From Streptomyces malachitofuscus (GTDB lineage Bacteria; Actinomycetota; Actinomycetes; Streptomycetales; Streptomycetaceae), in the NCBI RefSeq assembly GCF_014650055.1, contig NZ_BMUF01000004.1:386462-450461 (forward strand): 64,000 nt of DNA, given 5' to 3'. The notes beneath the pieces were generated by a model. It saw nothing but the letters and a program-made list of their open reading frames with translations. It ran no database searches and had not been told where the DNA came from. Shown piece by piece: positions 48,638 through 57,411 of the stretch; the first letter of the stretch is position 1; every line of letters begins with the position of its first letter. The position numbers were made by a program, and so were the translations under genes.

Positions 48638-49756
48638 TCAGGAGCGGGAGCCGGCCTTGCGGGCCCCGGACACCAGCTTGTTGAGGGTGAACCGGCAGGC
48701 GATCTCCTTGACGCCGGCACCGGGCCGCCCGCTGATGCGCAGCGCGTTCACCTTGTCGTCGGGGTAGGAGAACTGGGTGACGCCCTCGTCCCGGCCGAGG
48801 CTGAGGCACTGTCCGGCGAAGAACATCCGGACGGGAGCGGCCTTCTTCCCCGCGATCCGGCGCAGGATCGTGTCGGCGGCCGCCGGGCCCAGCTGTACGG
48901 CGGCCTGGCAGCTCATCCGGAACGGGTGGTCCGGCATCACCCCCGCGTCCCCGGCGGCGACGATACGCTCGTCGTCCACGCTGGTCAGCGTCGTGTCGGT
49001 GATCAGGCGGCCCTCGGCGTCGGTGCTCAACCCGCTGCGTGCGGCCAGATCCGGGACTCCGAACCCCGCGGTCCAGATGGTCACCGCGCTGGGCAGCTCG
49101 CGGCCGCCGTCGAGCCGTACGCGGTCAGGTGTCACTTCCGTCACTCGCGCGCTAGGACCCTCAAGGACGGCGACACCCAGTTCGGTGAGCCGACGTGCCA
49201 CCGGACGGCGGACCCGGGCATGCAGCGAAGGTCCCAGCACGTCGCCGCAGACCAGGGTCACCCTGCGGCCCGCTTCCGCCAGCTCGGCGGCGGTCTCCAG
49301 GCCGGTGGGACCGGCCCCGACCACGGTCACCGGCTCCGACGCGGACGTCGCCGCCAGTGCCGATCGCAGCCGTTCCGCTCCCTCGAGGTCCGACACCCGG
49401 TGAGTGAACTCCGCCGCGCCGGGCACGCCGGGGCCGACGGCGCCGCTGCCCACGGCGTAGACGAGGTAGTCGTAGGAGAGCGAGCCGCCGCCCGCCAGCG
49501 ACACCTGGCGCCCGGCGGCGTCGATCCGGGTGACGGTGTCGATCACCAGCCGGACCTGCGCCCCCATGATCTTCCGGAAGTCCTCGACCGCGTCGTCGGA
49601 TCCGGTGACGAGCTGGTGCAGACGGATCCGCTCGACGAAGTCGGCACGCGGATTGACCAGGGTCACCGACATGCCGTCGCGCCGCGCCAGACGATTGGCC
49701 GCCGTCACGCCCCCGTACCCGCCGCCGACCACGACGACCTCTGTCTTCCCGTTCAT
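48638..49756 (-). CDS. NADH dehydrogenase-II-like FAD oxidoreductase
   Basis: 372 aa. Two Rossmann motifs: VVVVGGGYGGVTAANRLARR (FAD) and VTVVGAGPTGLETAAELAEAG (NAD(P)H), plus TIWTAGFGVPDLA and the FAD-binding VAAGDAGVMP. Its YGGVTAANRLA/FVERIRLHQL features match the paralogue at 59.3 kb. ATG 49756 has a GGAGGAG site. Predicted to oxidise NAD(P)H with a quinone or unknown acceptor. Target gene of the ECF41 sigma factor by genetic linkage. Confidence 0.93.
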   Translation of the reverse strand: MNGKTEVVVVGGGYGGVTAANRLARRDGMSVTLVNPRADFVERIRLHQLVTGSDDAVEDFRKIMGAQVRLVIDTVTRIDAAGRQVSLAGGGSLSYDYLVYAVGSGAVGPGVPGAAEFTHRVSDLEGAERLRSALAATSASEPVTVVGAGPTGLETAAELAEAGRRVTLVCGDVLGPSLHARVRRPVARRLTELGVAVLEGPSARVTEVTPDRVRLDGGRELPSAVTIWTAGFGVPDLAARSGLSTDAEGRLITDTTLTSVDDERIVAAGDAGVMPDHPFRMSCQAAVQLGPAAADTILRRIAGKKAAPVRMFFAGQCLSLGRDEGVTQFSYPDDKVNALRISGRPGAGVKEIACRFTLNKLVSGARKAGSRS

Positions 49757-49789
49757 GATGTCTCCTCCGAATCGCGGACTCGGCATGGA

Positions 49790-49816
49790 GACACCAGCGG
49801 CGCATGCGGCGTAACA
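49790..49816 (-). promoter_or_regulatory. Candidate ECF41-type promoter
   Basis: On the minus strand TGTTACG (49816-49810), 16 bases, then TGTC (49793-49790). This approaches the ECF41 pattern TGTCACA-N16-CGTC that I recall from the literature. It lies 33 bases upstream of the oxidoreductase start. Confidence 0.45.
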
Positions 49817-49962
49817 AGCCGAGGGTGAGACCTGGCCCACACGGTCGAGCGGCGTTGGCCGTCGGCCGGCTTTCCGATCGTGTGCGAGAAACCATTGGGC
49901 GGTCCACGGCGGCCGCTGCTACCTTTCCGGTGGCCGTGCGAGGCGACGAGGAGGTGGTACCC

Positions 49963-50016
49963 GTGAACGCAGTATCGACGTGGGTGCTCCCCTCCGGGGT
50001 CACGGTCGGGCGGTAG
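49963..50016 (+). CDS. Possible 17-aa leader peptide
   Basis: A GTG behind a very good GGAGG site (49950-49954) opens a 17-codon frame (VNAVSTWVLPSGVTVGR). It ends 45 bases before the alpha/beta hydrolase gene. It could be a leader ORF or chance; the longer frame upstream lacks bias. Confidence 0.25.
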   Translation: MNAVSTWVLPSGVTVGR

Positions 50017-50061
50017 GCCGTCCGGGAGCGCCGTTGACGAGCCCTCCCGAAAGGCATCACC

Positions 50062-50781
50062 ATGCGCTTCACGTCCGGACAGCGCCTCGACGGCGACGTC
50101 CTCGAACGCGAATTCACCCTCGGAGAGATCCCCGGCACCCTGTGGACGCCCGCATCCGCGCCGGCCCCGCTGATCCTGATGGCCCACAACAACGGCCTGC
50201 CCAAGCGGGCACCCCGGCTGGTGGCCCGGGCCCGGCAGTCCGCGGCGTACGGCTACGCGGTGGCCACCATCGACGCCGCCGGGTGCGGCGACCGGCCCCG
50301 TACCGCCGCCGACGGACAGGCCCGCGCCGAACTCCGCCGGGCGCTGGGGGCCGGCGAGCCGGTGGATGACATCTTCGAGTCCCTCGTCGGCCCGCTGGTC
50401 GAGAACGCCGTCCCGGAGTGGCGGGCCACCCTGGACGCCCTCCTCGCGCTGCCGGAGATCGGCGGCCCGGTCGGGTACTCCGGGTGGACCGCCCTGGGCA
50501 TCCGGCTGGCGGTGGTCGAGCCGCGCATCCAGGCCGCCGGCTTCTTCGCCGGGGGGTACGTGCCCCGCGCCCGGCGCGAGGAGGCCCGGATGGTGACCAT
50601 CCCGCTGCTGTTGCTGCTCCAGTGGGACGACGAGGGAAACCCCCGGGAGCGGGCGCTGGACCTGTTCGACGCCTTCGGCAGCAAGGAGAAGACGCTGCAC
50701 GCCAATGTGGGCGGGCACACCGGCACCCCGTGGTTCGAGGTCGAGGACGGGAACCGGTTCTTCGACCGGCACCTGAAGTGA
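50062..50781 (+). CDS. Alpha/beta hydrolase, dienelactone hydrolase-like
   Basis: 239 aa. Family features: PLILMAHNNGLPKRAP (oxyanion region), VATIDAAGCGDRP, and the nucleophile elbow GPVGYSGWTALGIRLA with Ser in GYSGW; the C-terminal NVGGHTGTPWFEVEDG provides the likely His. No signal peptide. Substrate unknown. Confidence 0.85.
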   Translation: MRFTSGQRLDGDVLEREFTLGEIPGTLWTPASAPAPLILMAHNNGLPKRAPRLVARARQSAAYGYAVATIDAAGCGDRPRTAADGQARAELRRALGAGEPVDDIFESLVGPLVENAVPEWRATLDALLALPEIGGPVGYSGWTALGIRLAVVEPRIQAAGFFAGGYVPRARREEARMVTIPLLLLLQWDDEGNPRERALDLFDAFGSKEKTLHANVGGHTGTPWFEVEDGNRFFDRHLK

Positions 50782-50787
50782 GGCCGG

Positions 50788-50816
50788 GCGGCCCCTGCCC
50801 GCCGGGCAGGGGCCGC
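50788..50816 (+). terminator. Strong terminator hairpin
   Basis: Fourteen-base perfect arms GCGGCCCCTGCCCG and CGGGCAGGGGCCGC separated by one base lie immediately after the hydrolase stop codon. This is one of the clearest intrinsic-terminator-like stems in the window. Confidence 0.75.
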
Positions 50817-50872
50817 TCAAAGACCACGAGGCATGCTCCCGGACGACTGGCACCTCACAACGCACTGGGCGG

Positions 50873-51166
50873 TCACGCGGGCCATCGGTGCCGCGCACGG
50901 GCCATGTCCACCCGCTCACCACGCATCGGTGTCCCGTCCTCGCGCAGCAGTTCGGGCGCACGCCCGCTGTGACAGGAGGCCGGGGTACCGTCCGCGTACA
51001 CCACACGCCACCAGGGCACGTTCTCGTCCAGCAGGCTCATGGCGCGTCCCACCTGCCGCGGGCCGGCACCGATTCTCTCGCCGATGTCGCCGTAGGAGGC
51101 GACCGAACCGGGAGGAATGCCGGCGACCGCCTCCCGGACGTCCTCGACCAGGTGCGAGCCGGGCAT
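50873..51166 (-). CDS. Alkyltransferase-like (ATL) protein of the MGMT superfamily
   Basis: 97 aa DNA-binding domain only. The fold is clear (REAVAGIPPGSVASYGDIGE, RIGAGPRQVGRAMSLLDEN), and the active-site motif PCHR of O6-alkylguanine-DNA alkyltransferase is replaced by PWWR in VPWWRVVYADG. With Trp at the Cys place it cannot accept an alkyl group; ATL proteins instead flag lesions for nucleotide excision repair. Most ATLs have PWHR, so the second Trp is unusual. Its start overlaps the DUF488 stop by one base (TGATG). Confidence 0.88.
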   Translation of the reverse strand: MPGSHLVEDVREAVAGIPPGSVASYGDIGERIGAGPRQVGRAMSLLDENVPWWRVVYADGTPASCHSGRAPELLREDGTPMRGERVDMARARHRWPA

Positions 51167-51693
51167 CAGCCGGCCGGGGGATAGGTCAGGGTGCCGTCGC
51201 CGACCTTCGCGTGGGGACTCAGGACGGCCGGCTTCGCCGACGTGCTCGACATGATGTGGACGACCTCCGCGCCGGAGACGATCAACGCGTCCGTGATCAA
51301 CCGGCGATGGCAGCGCCAGGGCACCGCTTCACTGCACATGATCGCGGGCCGTTCGTGCCGGGCCAGTTCCCGCAGTTCGGCGAGCCCCTTCCCGAACGCT
51401 TCGGTGCTCATGTAGTCGGCGTAGTCCCGGAAGGCCTTGACCTGCCATGCCCCGTTCACACTCGGCACGCCTGCGGGCGTATGACGGCGGCCTCCCAGCT
51501 CACGGATCCAGCGGTACCCGATGTCGGGTGGCAGGGCGTCGACCACGGCGGACTGGTTCCACTGCGGGTGCTTCCCGGACGAAGGGAACGACCGGACGTC
51601 GACCAGGCAGGTGACCCCGTTCCCTCGCAGCAGGGCGAGCACTTCGTCGAAACTGCGTGTCGAGTGCCCGATCGTAAAGACGCGGTCCGTCAT
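51166..51693 (-). CDS. DUF488-family protein
   Basis: 175 aa with the family signatures RVFTIGHSTRSFDEVLALLR, CLVDVRSFPSSGKHPQWN and, further on, RPAIMCSEAVPWRCHRRLI. The conserved Cys/His and His-containing motifs hint at a nucleic-acid or metal-linked enzyme; function unknown. DUF488 and ATL genes are often neighbours, suggesting DNA repair. Transcribed leftward and coupled to the ATL gene. Confidence 0.9.
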   Translation of the reverse strand: MTDRVFTIGHSTRSFDEVLALLRGNGVTCLVDVRSFPSSGKHPQWNQSAVVDALPPDIGYRWIRELGGRRHTPAGVPSVNGAWQVKAFRDYADYMSTEAFGKGLAELRELARHERPAIMCSEAVPWRCHRRLITDALIVSGAEVVHIMSSTSAKPAVLSPHAKVGDGTLTYPPAG

Positions 51694-51788
51694 CGTCGGT
51701 CCTGTCGCTCCTCATCCCACACCGGACGGTTCGAAAGCCCCTCTCTGCCGGGTTCCCGGTCACGATGCCCGGACACCACGGACCCTTC

Positions 51789-52916
51789 TCACGGCAGCCG
51801 GTCGACCAGGATCATGGCCACGTCGTCCGTCAGCCGTCCTCCTGTGTGGCGCAGCAGCGCCCGGTGCAGTTCTTCCAGGAACTCCTGGGGCGTCGTGTCG
51901 GTGCGGATCCGCTCCATGGTGCGCTCCAGCGGGAAGAAGGTGTCGTCGCGGTCGCGGGCCTCACTCACACCGTCGGTGTAGAGCAGCAGACGGTCACCGG
52001 CGACGAACGGATAGCTGTCCGCCCCGCCCATAGGGCCGTCGGCGAGATCCTCCAGGCACAGAGGCGGCAGGAACGACCCCGGCAGCAACGTGTGCACCCT
52101 GCCCCGGTGCAGCAACAGCGGAGGCACGTGACCACGGTTGACGATCTGCACCACGGGTTCGTCCGACACCTGGGCCATGGCGGCGGTGACGAACCCCTCC
52201 ACGCGGATCTCCTGCGAGTACGCGCCCTCGACGGCCAGCTCCCGCCGCAGAGCGGCCGAGCAGTGGTTCATGGCCTCGGTCAGCTCGTCCTCGTAGTGCG
52301 CGGCCTCCCGGAAGGCGCCCAGGACGACACCGACCGCGCGCATCGCCGCGAGCCCCTTCCCGCGGACGTCCCCGACGATCAGCCGGACTCCGTACCGGGT
52401 CGGCACCGCCTCGTACAGGTCACCGCCTATCTGCGCCTGGGTCCCGGCCGCGAGACTGAGGCTGGCCGCCCGCACCGGGCCCAGCCGCGCCGGCACCGGC
52501 CGCAGGACGACCTCCTGGGCCGCCATGGCGATCCGCCGTACCTGCTCCAGCTCGCTCAGTCTGCGCGTCTGCACCGCGCCGCTGGTGATGTAACCGGCGA
52601 CGGAGACGAGGGTCAGCGCCGAGAAATTGGTCAGGACCTGGAGCGTGGCCCAGGCATGGTTGTACGTGGCGGTGGTGACGCTCACCGCCACGGCACCGGC
52701 CGCGGCCGCGAGGGTGCCCCTGGGCCCCAGCGTCACCGCCGCGAGTGCGGGCATGGCGGTGAGGAGAGGGCCGGTGTAGATGAAGTGCGCCGGTGTGAGC
52801 TCGATGACCAGGACGATCAGCGCGATCAGGAACGGCAGCCACTGCAGCAGCGTGATGAGCACCCGGCTGTGCCCGCCGGCTTTCCGCCGGCGCGGCGAGC
52901 GATGTGCCGAGCGCAT
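51789..52916 (-). CDS. Membrane-bound SpoIIE (PP2C-type) serine phosphatase
   Basis: 375 aa from ATG 52916. Three to four N-terminal hydrophobic segments (VLITLLQWLPFLIALIVLVI; GPLLTAMPALAAVTLGPRG; LTNFSALTLVSVAGYITSGA) precede the phosphatase domain with AQIGGDLYEAV, LIVGDVRGKGLAAMRAVGVV, VNRGHVPPLLLHR, DRLLLYTDGVSEARD and LTDDVAMILVD, all metal-ligand motifs intact. Likely dephosphorylates an anti-anti-sigma factor in a stress or developmental sigma-factor cascade; no partner gene adjacent. Confidence 0.92.
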   Translation of the reverse strand: MRSAHRSPRRRKAGGHSRVLITLLQWLPFLIALIVLVIELTPAHFIYTGPLLTAMPALAAVTLGPRGTLAAAAGAVAVSVTTATYNHAWATLQVLTNFSALTLVSVAGYITSGAVQTRRLSELEQVRRIAMAAQEVVLRPVPARLGPVRAASLSLAAGTQAQIGGDLYEAVPTRYGVRLIVGDVRGKGLAAMRAVGVVLGAFREAAHYEDELTEAMNHCSAALRRELAVEGAYSQEIRVEGFVTAAMAQVSDEPVVQIVNRGHVPPLLLHRGRVHTLLPGSFLPPLCLEDLADGPMGGADSYPFVAGDRLLLYTDGVSEARDRDDTFFPLERTMERIRTDTTPQEFLEELHRALLRHTGGRLTDDVAMILVDRLP

Positions 52917-53246
52917 GCGTCCAGCCTGCCCTGCCGTGGGGCGAGGCTCCACTCATCACCGGCCTCGGACGCGGGGGACCCCACCGGTCCACCGATCGGA
53001 TGACCCGGACGGCGACCGGTCGGCGCGTCGCGTCCAGCCGGTCCGTCGAGGCAGCGGAGTCGGCCCCGGGACCAGAATGGGTGCCGGGGCGGGACACCAG
53101 GGACGCCCCACACCGACGACCGGCCCGGCCGGGACTCGACGGGCGCCGACCGCCACCAGGAGAGCCGCCATGACCCCGCACGCCCGTGCTCCGCGCGAGG
53201 CCCCGCCCTGCTGCGGGCGCCGCTGCCGACGCTCCCGGACCGCACG
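52917..53246. other. Divergent intergenic region, no gene recognised
   Basis: 330 bases between the SpoIIE phosphatase and the propeller lipoprotein genes. Very GC-rich with open frames on both strands but no consistent bias. Promoters for both genes are expected here; I cannot place them. Confidence 0.45.
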
Positions 53247-54410
53247 GTGAGCCGCCACGCGGCGCCGCGCCGCGTGAGGGGGCGCGCCGCCCGCACACTC
53301 GTCCTCACGTTGGCCTGCGCCGCCCTGCTCGCCGGCTGCACGTCCGCGGGGACCTCGGAGGCGCCGGACGCAGAGAGCGGCTCCCCGTCCGCCTCGGCGC
53401 CCGCGGCACACGGCTCGGGGCCGGCCGGCACGACCCCCGAGGGCACCCTCCTGGTCACGGACTTCGGCGCCGACACCGTCACCTTCGTCGATCCGGACAA
53501 GGGCCCGTTCGACGCGGTGACGGTCGGCGAGGCACCCTACGGCCTGGTCGTCGGCGAGGACGGCCGCGCCTGGGTCGCCACCGCCGAGGGCGTCGCCGTC
53601 GTCGACACCCGCCGGCGCGAGCGCCTGGACCTCATCCCGTACGAGACGGAGCGCGTCGGTCCGGTCACCCACGGCGAGTACCGCGGCGGCGGCATGGGCA
53701 TCGCCCTCGCACCCGACGGCGAGCACGCCTACGTCGGCGTCAACGTGCCCTTCGGCAACGGCACCCTCGAGACCATCGACACCACGACCCGTGAGGTCAC
53801 CGGCACCACCGAGGTGGGCCGGCGCCCGTTCGACGTCGACGTCTCGGAGGACGGCCGCGAGGTCTACACGACCAACCACGACTCCTTCGACGTCACGGTC
53901 CTCGAGGTGAGCTCGGGCGCCACCCGTCGCCTCGAGGCCGCCCCGTACGGCACCGAGGGCGGGCTCGGCTCCTGGCTGAAGCCGCACTACACGGCCGTGC
54001 GCCCCGCCGACGGCAAACTGCTGCTGCCGTTCGAGGGCGAGCGGCTCGTCGTACTCGATCCGGCCACCGGACGCTCGACCGTCGAGCGGATGACGGCGGA
54101 CACCCACCAGCACGGCGTCGCCCTCACCCCCTCCGGCCCCCTCGTGGCCGTCGGCACCGGCCCGATCGACCCCTCCCAGGACGACGGCCCGTCGCTGACC
54201 GTCCGGACCAGGGACGGCAGGGAGAGGGTGATCCCGCTGACGGGTCCGCACGAGTACGTCGCCGTCTCCGCGGACGAGCGCACCGCCTACGTCACCGGCG
54301 GCTTCACCCGCGACGGCTACTGGAACGGCATCACGGTCGTCGACCTCGCCGAGGGCGACACCCGCCGACTTCCGGCGGGCGCACGGCCCTTGGGCATCGT
54401 GGTCCTTTAG
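53247..54410 (+). CDS. Beta-propeller (YncE/lactonase-like) lipoprotein
   Basis: 387 aa. A lipoprotein signal is plain: Arg-rich n-region, LVLTLACAALLAGCTSAG with lipobox LAGC. After a Ser/Pro/Ala linker, repeated blades follow (GTLLVTDFGADTVTFVDPD, GLVVGEDGRAWVATAEGVAV, VTGTTEVGRRPFDVDVSEDG, YVAVSADERTAYVTGGF). Such YncE-like propellers are exported surface proteins of unclear ligand. GTG 53247; the spacing to a ribosome-binding site is poor, so the start is less certain. The PPOX gene begins 10 bases later. Confidence 0.88.
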   Translation: MSRHAAPRRVRGRAARTLVLTLACAALLAGCTSAGTSEAPDAESGSPSASAPAAHGSGPAGTTPEGTLLVTDFGADTVTFVDPDKGPFDAVTVGEAPYGLVVGEDGRAWVATAEGVAVVDTRRRERLDLIPYETERVGPVTHGEYRGGGMGIALAPDGEHAYVGVNVPFGNGTLETIDTTTREVTGTTEVGRRPFDVDVSEDGREVYTTNHDSFDVTVLEVSSGATRRLEAAPYGTEGGLGSWLKPHYTAVRPADGKLLLPFEGERLVVLDPATGRSTVERMTADTHQHGVALTPSGPLVAVGTGPIDPSQDDGPSLTVRTRDGRERVIPLTGPHEYVAVSADERTAYVTGGFTRDGYWNGITVVDLAEGDTRRLPAGARPLGIVVL

Positions 54411-54420
54411 GGTCACTCGT

Positions 54421-55086
54421 ATGACGATCGACACGGGGGCCGCCGGCGCGTTGTTCGAATCCCTCCGGGCGGACGCACTCACCGGCCCGGACCAGCTGCG
54501 CGAGCTCTACCCACAGCCGAATCCGCACGCGCTCCGGAAGGAGACCGATCACCTGACCGAGGAGACCCGCGCGCTGATCGGCTGTTCCTCGCTGGTGTTC
54601 ATCGGCAGCGCGGACGCCGAGGGAAGGGCGGACGTGACGCCGCGCGGCGGCCCGCCAGGGTTCGTCTCGGTGCTGGACGAGCGAACCTTGGTGATCCCCG
54701 ACGCGACCGGCAACAAGCGGCTCGACACCCTGCACAACGTGCTGCAGACCGGACGCGTCGGACTGCTCTTCCTCATCCCCGGCCGCCCGACCACACTGCG
54801 CGTCAACGGCCGTGCCTGCGTCTCGGCGCGTCCGGAGCTGCTCGCGCAGCTGACGCCCGTCGGCAAACCGCCGGTCTCGGCGATCGTGGTGGATGTCGAA
54901 CAGGCCTATCCGCACTGTCCCAAGTCGCTGATGCGCGCCCACGCCTGGCAACCGGAGCAGTGGACGCCCGCCGACGCCCAGCCGACCAGCGCCGAGGTGA
55001 CCCTGGCCCAACTGAACCTGCCGGGCCTGACCGTCGACCAGATCGAGGAGGCCGAACGCGAGTCACTGCGTCTGCGTTACGAGTGA
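54421..55086 (+). CDS. Pyridoxamine 5'-phosphate oxidase-family FMN protein
   Basis: 221 aa. Split-barrel features: SSLVFIGSADAEGRADVTPR, GGPPGFVSVLDERTLVIPDA, GNKRLDTLHNVLQTGRVGLL, FLIPGRPTTLRVNGRACVS. This corresponds to the FMN-dependent MSMEG_1061-like subgroup rather than true PdxH. Likely an FMN- or F420-dependent reductase. ATG 54421 directly follows the lipoprotein gene (10-base gap), so both may be co-expressed. Confidence 0.88.
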   Translation: MTIDTGAAGALFESLRADALTGPDQLRELYPQPNPHALRKETDHLTEETRALIGCSSLVFIGSADAEGRADVTPRGGPPGFVSVLDERTLVIPDATGNKRLDTLHNVLQTGRVGLLFLIPGRPTTLRVNGRACVSARPELLAQLTPVGKPPVSAIVVDVEQAYPHCPKSLMRAHAWQPEQWTPADAQPTSAEVTLAQLNLPGLTVDQIEEAERESLRLRYE

Positions 55087-55126
55087 GGTTCAGCGGGCCC
55101 CGTTGCTCGCATCACGGGAAGGCGCC

Positions 55127-55627
55127 CTACGGCTCGAGTGTCAGGTCGCGCTGGTACCAGGTGCCCGGCTCACCGCTGAGGTGGGCCGGGTCGGCCGGTC
55201 CGGTGGGGACGAACCCGGTTTTGAGCAGCACCCGTTGAGACGCGGCATTGGCGTAGCTCGCGGCCGCCCGCAGTGTGCGCAGCCCGTGCCGCGACACCGC
55301 CAGCCGGCACAGCTCCCGCACACCGGCGGTCGCCACGCCACGGCCGGACACGTCCTGTGCCACCCGGTAGCCGACTTCCGCGGTGCCGTCCTCGATGTCG
55401 ACCAGATTGAACCTGCCGAGCACCGAGCCGTCCTCCGCGACCAGTATGTGGAAGGCACAGATCCCGGCCTCCTGCTCGGCCAGCAAGGCGCCGTACCGGT
55501 CGGCGAAACGCTCGAAGAAGTCGTCGCCCCGGTCGGGGACCGAGCGGGCGAAGTACCCGCGGTTCGCCAGCTCGAAGGCCAGGACCGCCGGGGCATGGTC
55601 GGCATGCAACTGCTTCAGCTCGGGCAC
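55127..55627 (-). CDS. GNAT-family N-acetyltransferase (RimJ/RimL-like)
   Basis: 166 aa. VAEDGSVLGRFNLVDIEDGT, AEVGYRVAQDVSGRGVATAG (acetyl-CoA loop) and LRAAASYANAASQRVLLKTGF follow the RimJ-like pattern. Its start overlaps the end of the CtaG-like gene by 13 bases, so it sits at the end of that leftward operon. The substrate is not predictable. Confidence 0.9.
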   Translation of the reverse strand: MPELKQLHADHAPAVLAFELANRGYFARSVPDRGDDFFERFADRYGALLAEQEAGICAFHILVAEDGSVLGRFNLVDIEDGTAEVGYRVAQDVSGRGVATAGVRELCRLAVSRHGLRTLRAAASYANAASQRVLLKTGFVPTGPADPAHLSGEPGTWYQRDLTLEP

Positions 55628-56448
55628 CGCTCGACTCTACCCAAGCGTCCACGGGCCCGGCACCGTCGCCGTTCCGCACGTCCCGTCGCCGCGTACCAGG
55701 AACCGGCCAGGACGGTGGCCAGCGCGGCTTCGACCAGGTCCCCGCCGTAGTACATGACTTGTGCCCCGGTGCGCAGGTCAGCCGCAGTGAAGTCGGTGCC
55801 GGGCGGCCCCACCGCGTACATGCTCCTGGCGAGCACGGCATGCGCGGCGCCGACGGCCAGCAGGGTCGCCCCGCGCACCAGCAGGCCGTACCGGCGGCGC
55901 ACCGGGTCGAGCAGGCAGACGGCGAAGGTGAACAACAGCCCGGCGGCCAGGACATGGGTGTGGATCAGCGCGTTGAGCCACGGCACGTGCCGCGACGTGG
56001 CGAACACCTCGGTGCGGTACAGCAGCCACAGCCCTCCGACGTCCAGCAGAGCCGCCCACGGAGGGAAGAGGAGCACACCCGCCCCGCGGGAGTGGGCCAG
56101 GGACAGCAGACGCCGGCGCCCGGCACCGGGCGCCAGGGTGCGCAGCAGCAGGGTCAGGGGGCGGGCGAGGACGAGCAGCAGCGGGGTCGTCATGCCGACG
56201 ATCAGATGCTGCACCATGTGGCCGGTGAAGGGACCGTCGGGAAGCGGTCCCACCGCCGCCCAGGCCGGCCCCGCACCACCGGCGGTGAACGACACGTCGC
56301 GCCACCACGGCCAGGCGTCCCCGCGGCGCCGCAATCGGACCGCCGCCGAGACGTACAGAACGGCCGCCACCAGTGAGGCCACCGCGATGACCAGCCCGGC
56401 AGGACCGGGGCCCGCGGCGGAGCCGTGGTGCACATGCATGAGGATCAC
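55615..56448 (-). CDS. CtaG-like cytochrome c oxidase assembly protein
   Basis: 277 aa with about seven transmembrane helices (GLVIAVASLVAAVLYVSAAV; GHMVQHLIVGMTTPLLLVLA; ALIHTHVLAAGLLFTFAVCL). The conserved His-containing HMVQHL and LNALIHTHV motifs are typical of Caa3_CtaG proteins that support copper insertion into oxidase. I chose GTG 56448 because it overlaps the upstream DUF2243 stop as GTGA; ATG 56439 is an alternative. Part of a leftward oxidase group. Confidence 0.88.
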   Translation of the reverse strand: MILMHVHHGSAAGPGPAGLVIAVASLVAAVLYVSAAVRLRRRGDAWPWWRDVSFTAGGAGPAWAAVGPLPDGPFTGHMVQHLIVGMTTPLLLVLARPLTLLLRTLAPGAGRRRLLSLAHSRGAGVLLFPPWAALLDVGGLWLLYRTEVFATSRHVPWLNALIHTHVLAAGLLFTFAVCLLDPVRRRYGLLVRGATLLAVGAAHAVLARSMYAVGPPGTDFTAADLRTGAQVMYYGGDLVEAALATVLAGSWYAATGRAERRRCRARGRLGRVERCPS

Positions 56449-56936
56449 GGTGCCGACCCGGCCCGGCCGCGGCGGGCCGCGCGGAGGGCCAGTGCCACGC
56501 CGATCGCCAGGAGGACCAGGCCGCCGAGGTTCCATGCCCAGTCGTAGGGAGTGACATCCACGCCGTAGCGGATCTGGTGCACGCGCAGCAGTTTGTGGTC
56601 CACGATTCCGTCGAAGAGCTGGAAGATCCCCAGGCCCAGGAAGAACCCGGCCCAGGCGTGAGCCGGGGCCAGGGTGCGACGGCGCCGCAGATCGGCGAAG
56701 AGGAAGAACCCGGCGACCAGGGCCAGCAGCTCGGCGGTGTGCAGCAGCCCGTCCGACAGCAGACCGACACCGGGGGTGGAGCGGTCGTAGAAGTGGTGCC
56801 AGCCCAGAATCTGATGGAACACGATCTCGTCCACCGCGGCCATCACCGCGGCTCCGATCACCCCGCACACCACCAGCGACCTGCGCCGCTCGGGCCGCGC
56901 GGTGGGGGCCGTCGGCGGATGGGCCGGTGCACTCAT
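56445..56936 (-). CDS. DUF2243 membrane protein
   Basis: 163 aa, about four transmembrane helices. Family signatures: GAAVMAAVDEIVFHQILGWH, HFYDRSTP, SDGLLHTAELLALVAGFFL, LFDGIVDHKLLRVHQIRYGV. The many conserved His residues suggest metal or heme contact. DUF2243 genes are common next to CtaG-like genes, as here, where the two overlap by 4 bases. Start ATG 56936. Confidence 0.9.
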   Translation of the reverse strand: MSAPAHPPTAPTARPERRRSLVVCGVIGAAVMAAVDEIVFHQILGWHHFYDRSTPGVGLLSDGLLHTAELLALVAGFFLFADLRRRRTLAPAHAWAGFFLGLGIFQLFDGIVDHKLLRVHQIRYGVDVTPYDWAWNLGGLVLLAIGVALALRAARRGRAGSAP

Positions 56937-57036
56937 GGGCCTGCCTCCCTGATACACACGCGTCCGGTGCCCCGTAGCCGCGACGCGACACTCGACCCGG
57001 CGGGGCGGAAGCCGGATCCGGCACAGCGCCTCGAGG

Positions 57037-57411
57037 TCAGCGCGCCGCCCCGACGAGCACGCCGCCGACGCCGGCCGCGCAGGCCAGCATGCAGGACGCC
57101 CAGACCGCGTGGCGTCTGAGCAGGCTGCGACGCAACTCCTGGTACCGGTCCTCGTACTCCCGGCGCAGTTCGTCGGCACGCTGCACCGTCGCGGTGAGCA
57201 TCCGGCGGGACAGGGCGATGCGGTGCGCGATGTAATGACGGGTCAGTTCTTCCGCCTGAGCGGTGGTCAGCCAGGGAAGTGAGGCGCACAGGCGCTGCGC
57301 CTCCCGGTCTGCCTCGGTCCGGTGCGAGCATGCCATCAGGAAGCCCTCCGCCTCGGCCCCCACCCCCGCCGCGATGCCGGGAGACGGACGACGGGCGCCA
57401 CCGCTGGTCAC
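57037..57411 (-). CDS. Unknown small protein with C-terminal membrane helix (124 aa)
   Basis: Helical, Arg/Glu-rich protein ([39 protein letters not shown]) ending in a hydrophobic segment ([19 protein letters not shown]). Probably tail-anchored. GTG 57411 overlaps the ctaD stop as GTGA, so translation is likely coupled to ctaD; a later ATG at 57336 is possible. Family not recognised. Confidence 0.65.
   Translation of the reverse strand: MTSGGARRPSPGIAAGVGAEAEGFLMACSHRTEADREAQRLCASLPWLTTAQAEELTRHYIAHRIALSRRMLTATVQRADELRREYEDRYQELRRSLLRRHAVWASCMLACAAGVGGVLVGAAR

Noticed and set aside
55615..57024. 469-codon version of the CtaG-like protein
   Set aside because: Upstream of GTG 56448 the frame runs over the DUF2243 gene; the GTGA overlap supports the shorter form.
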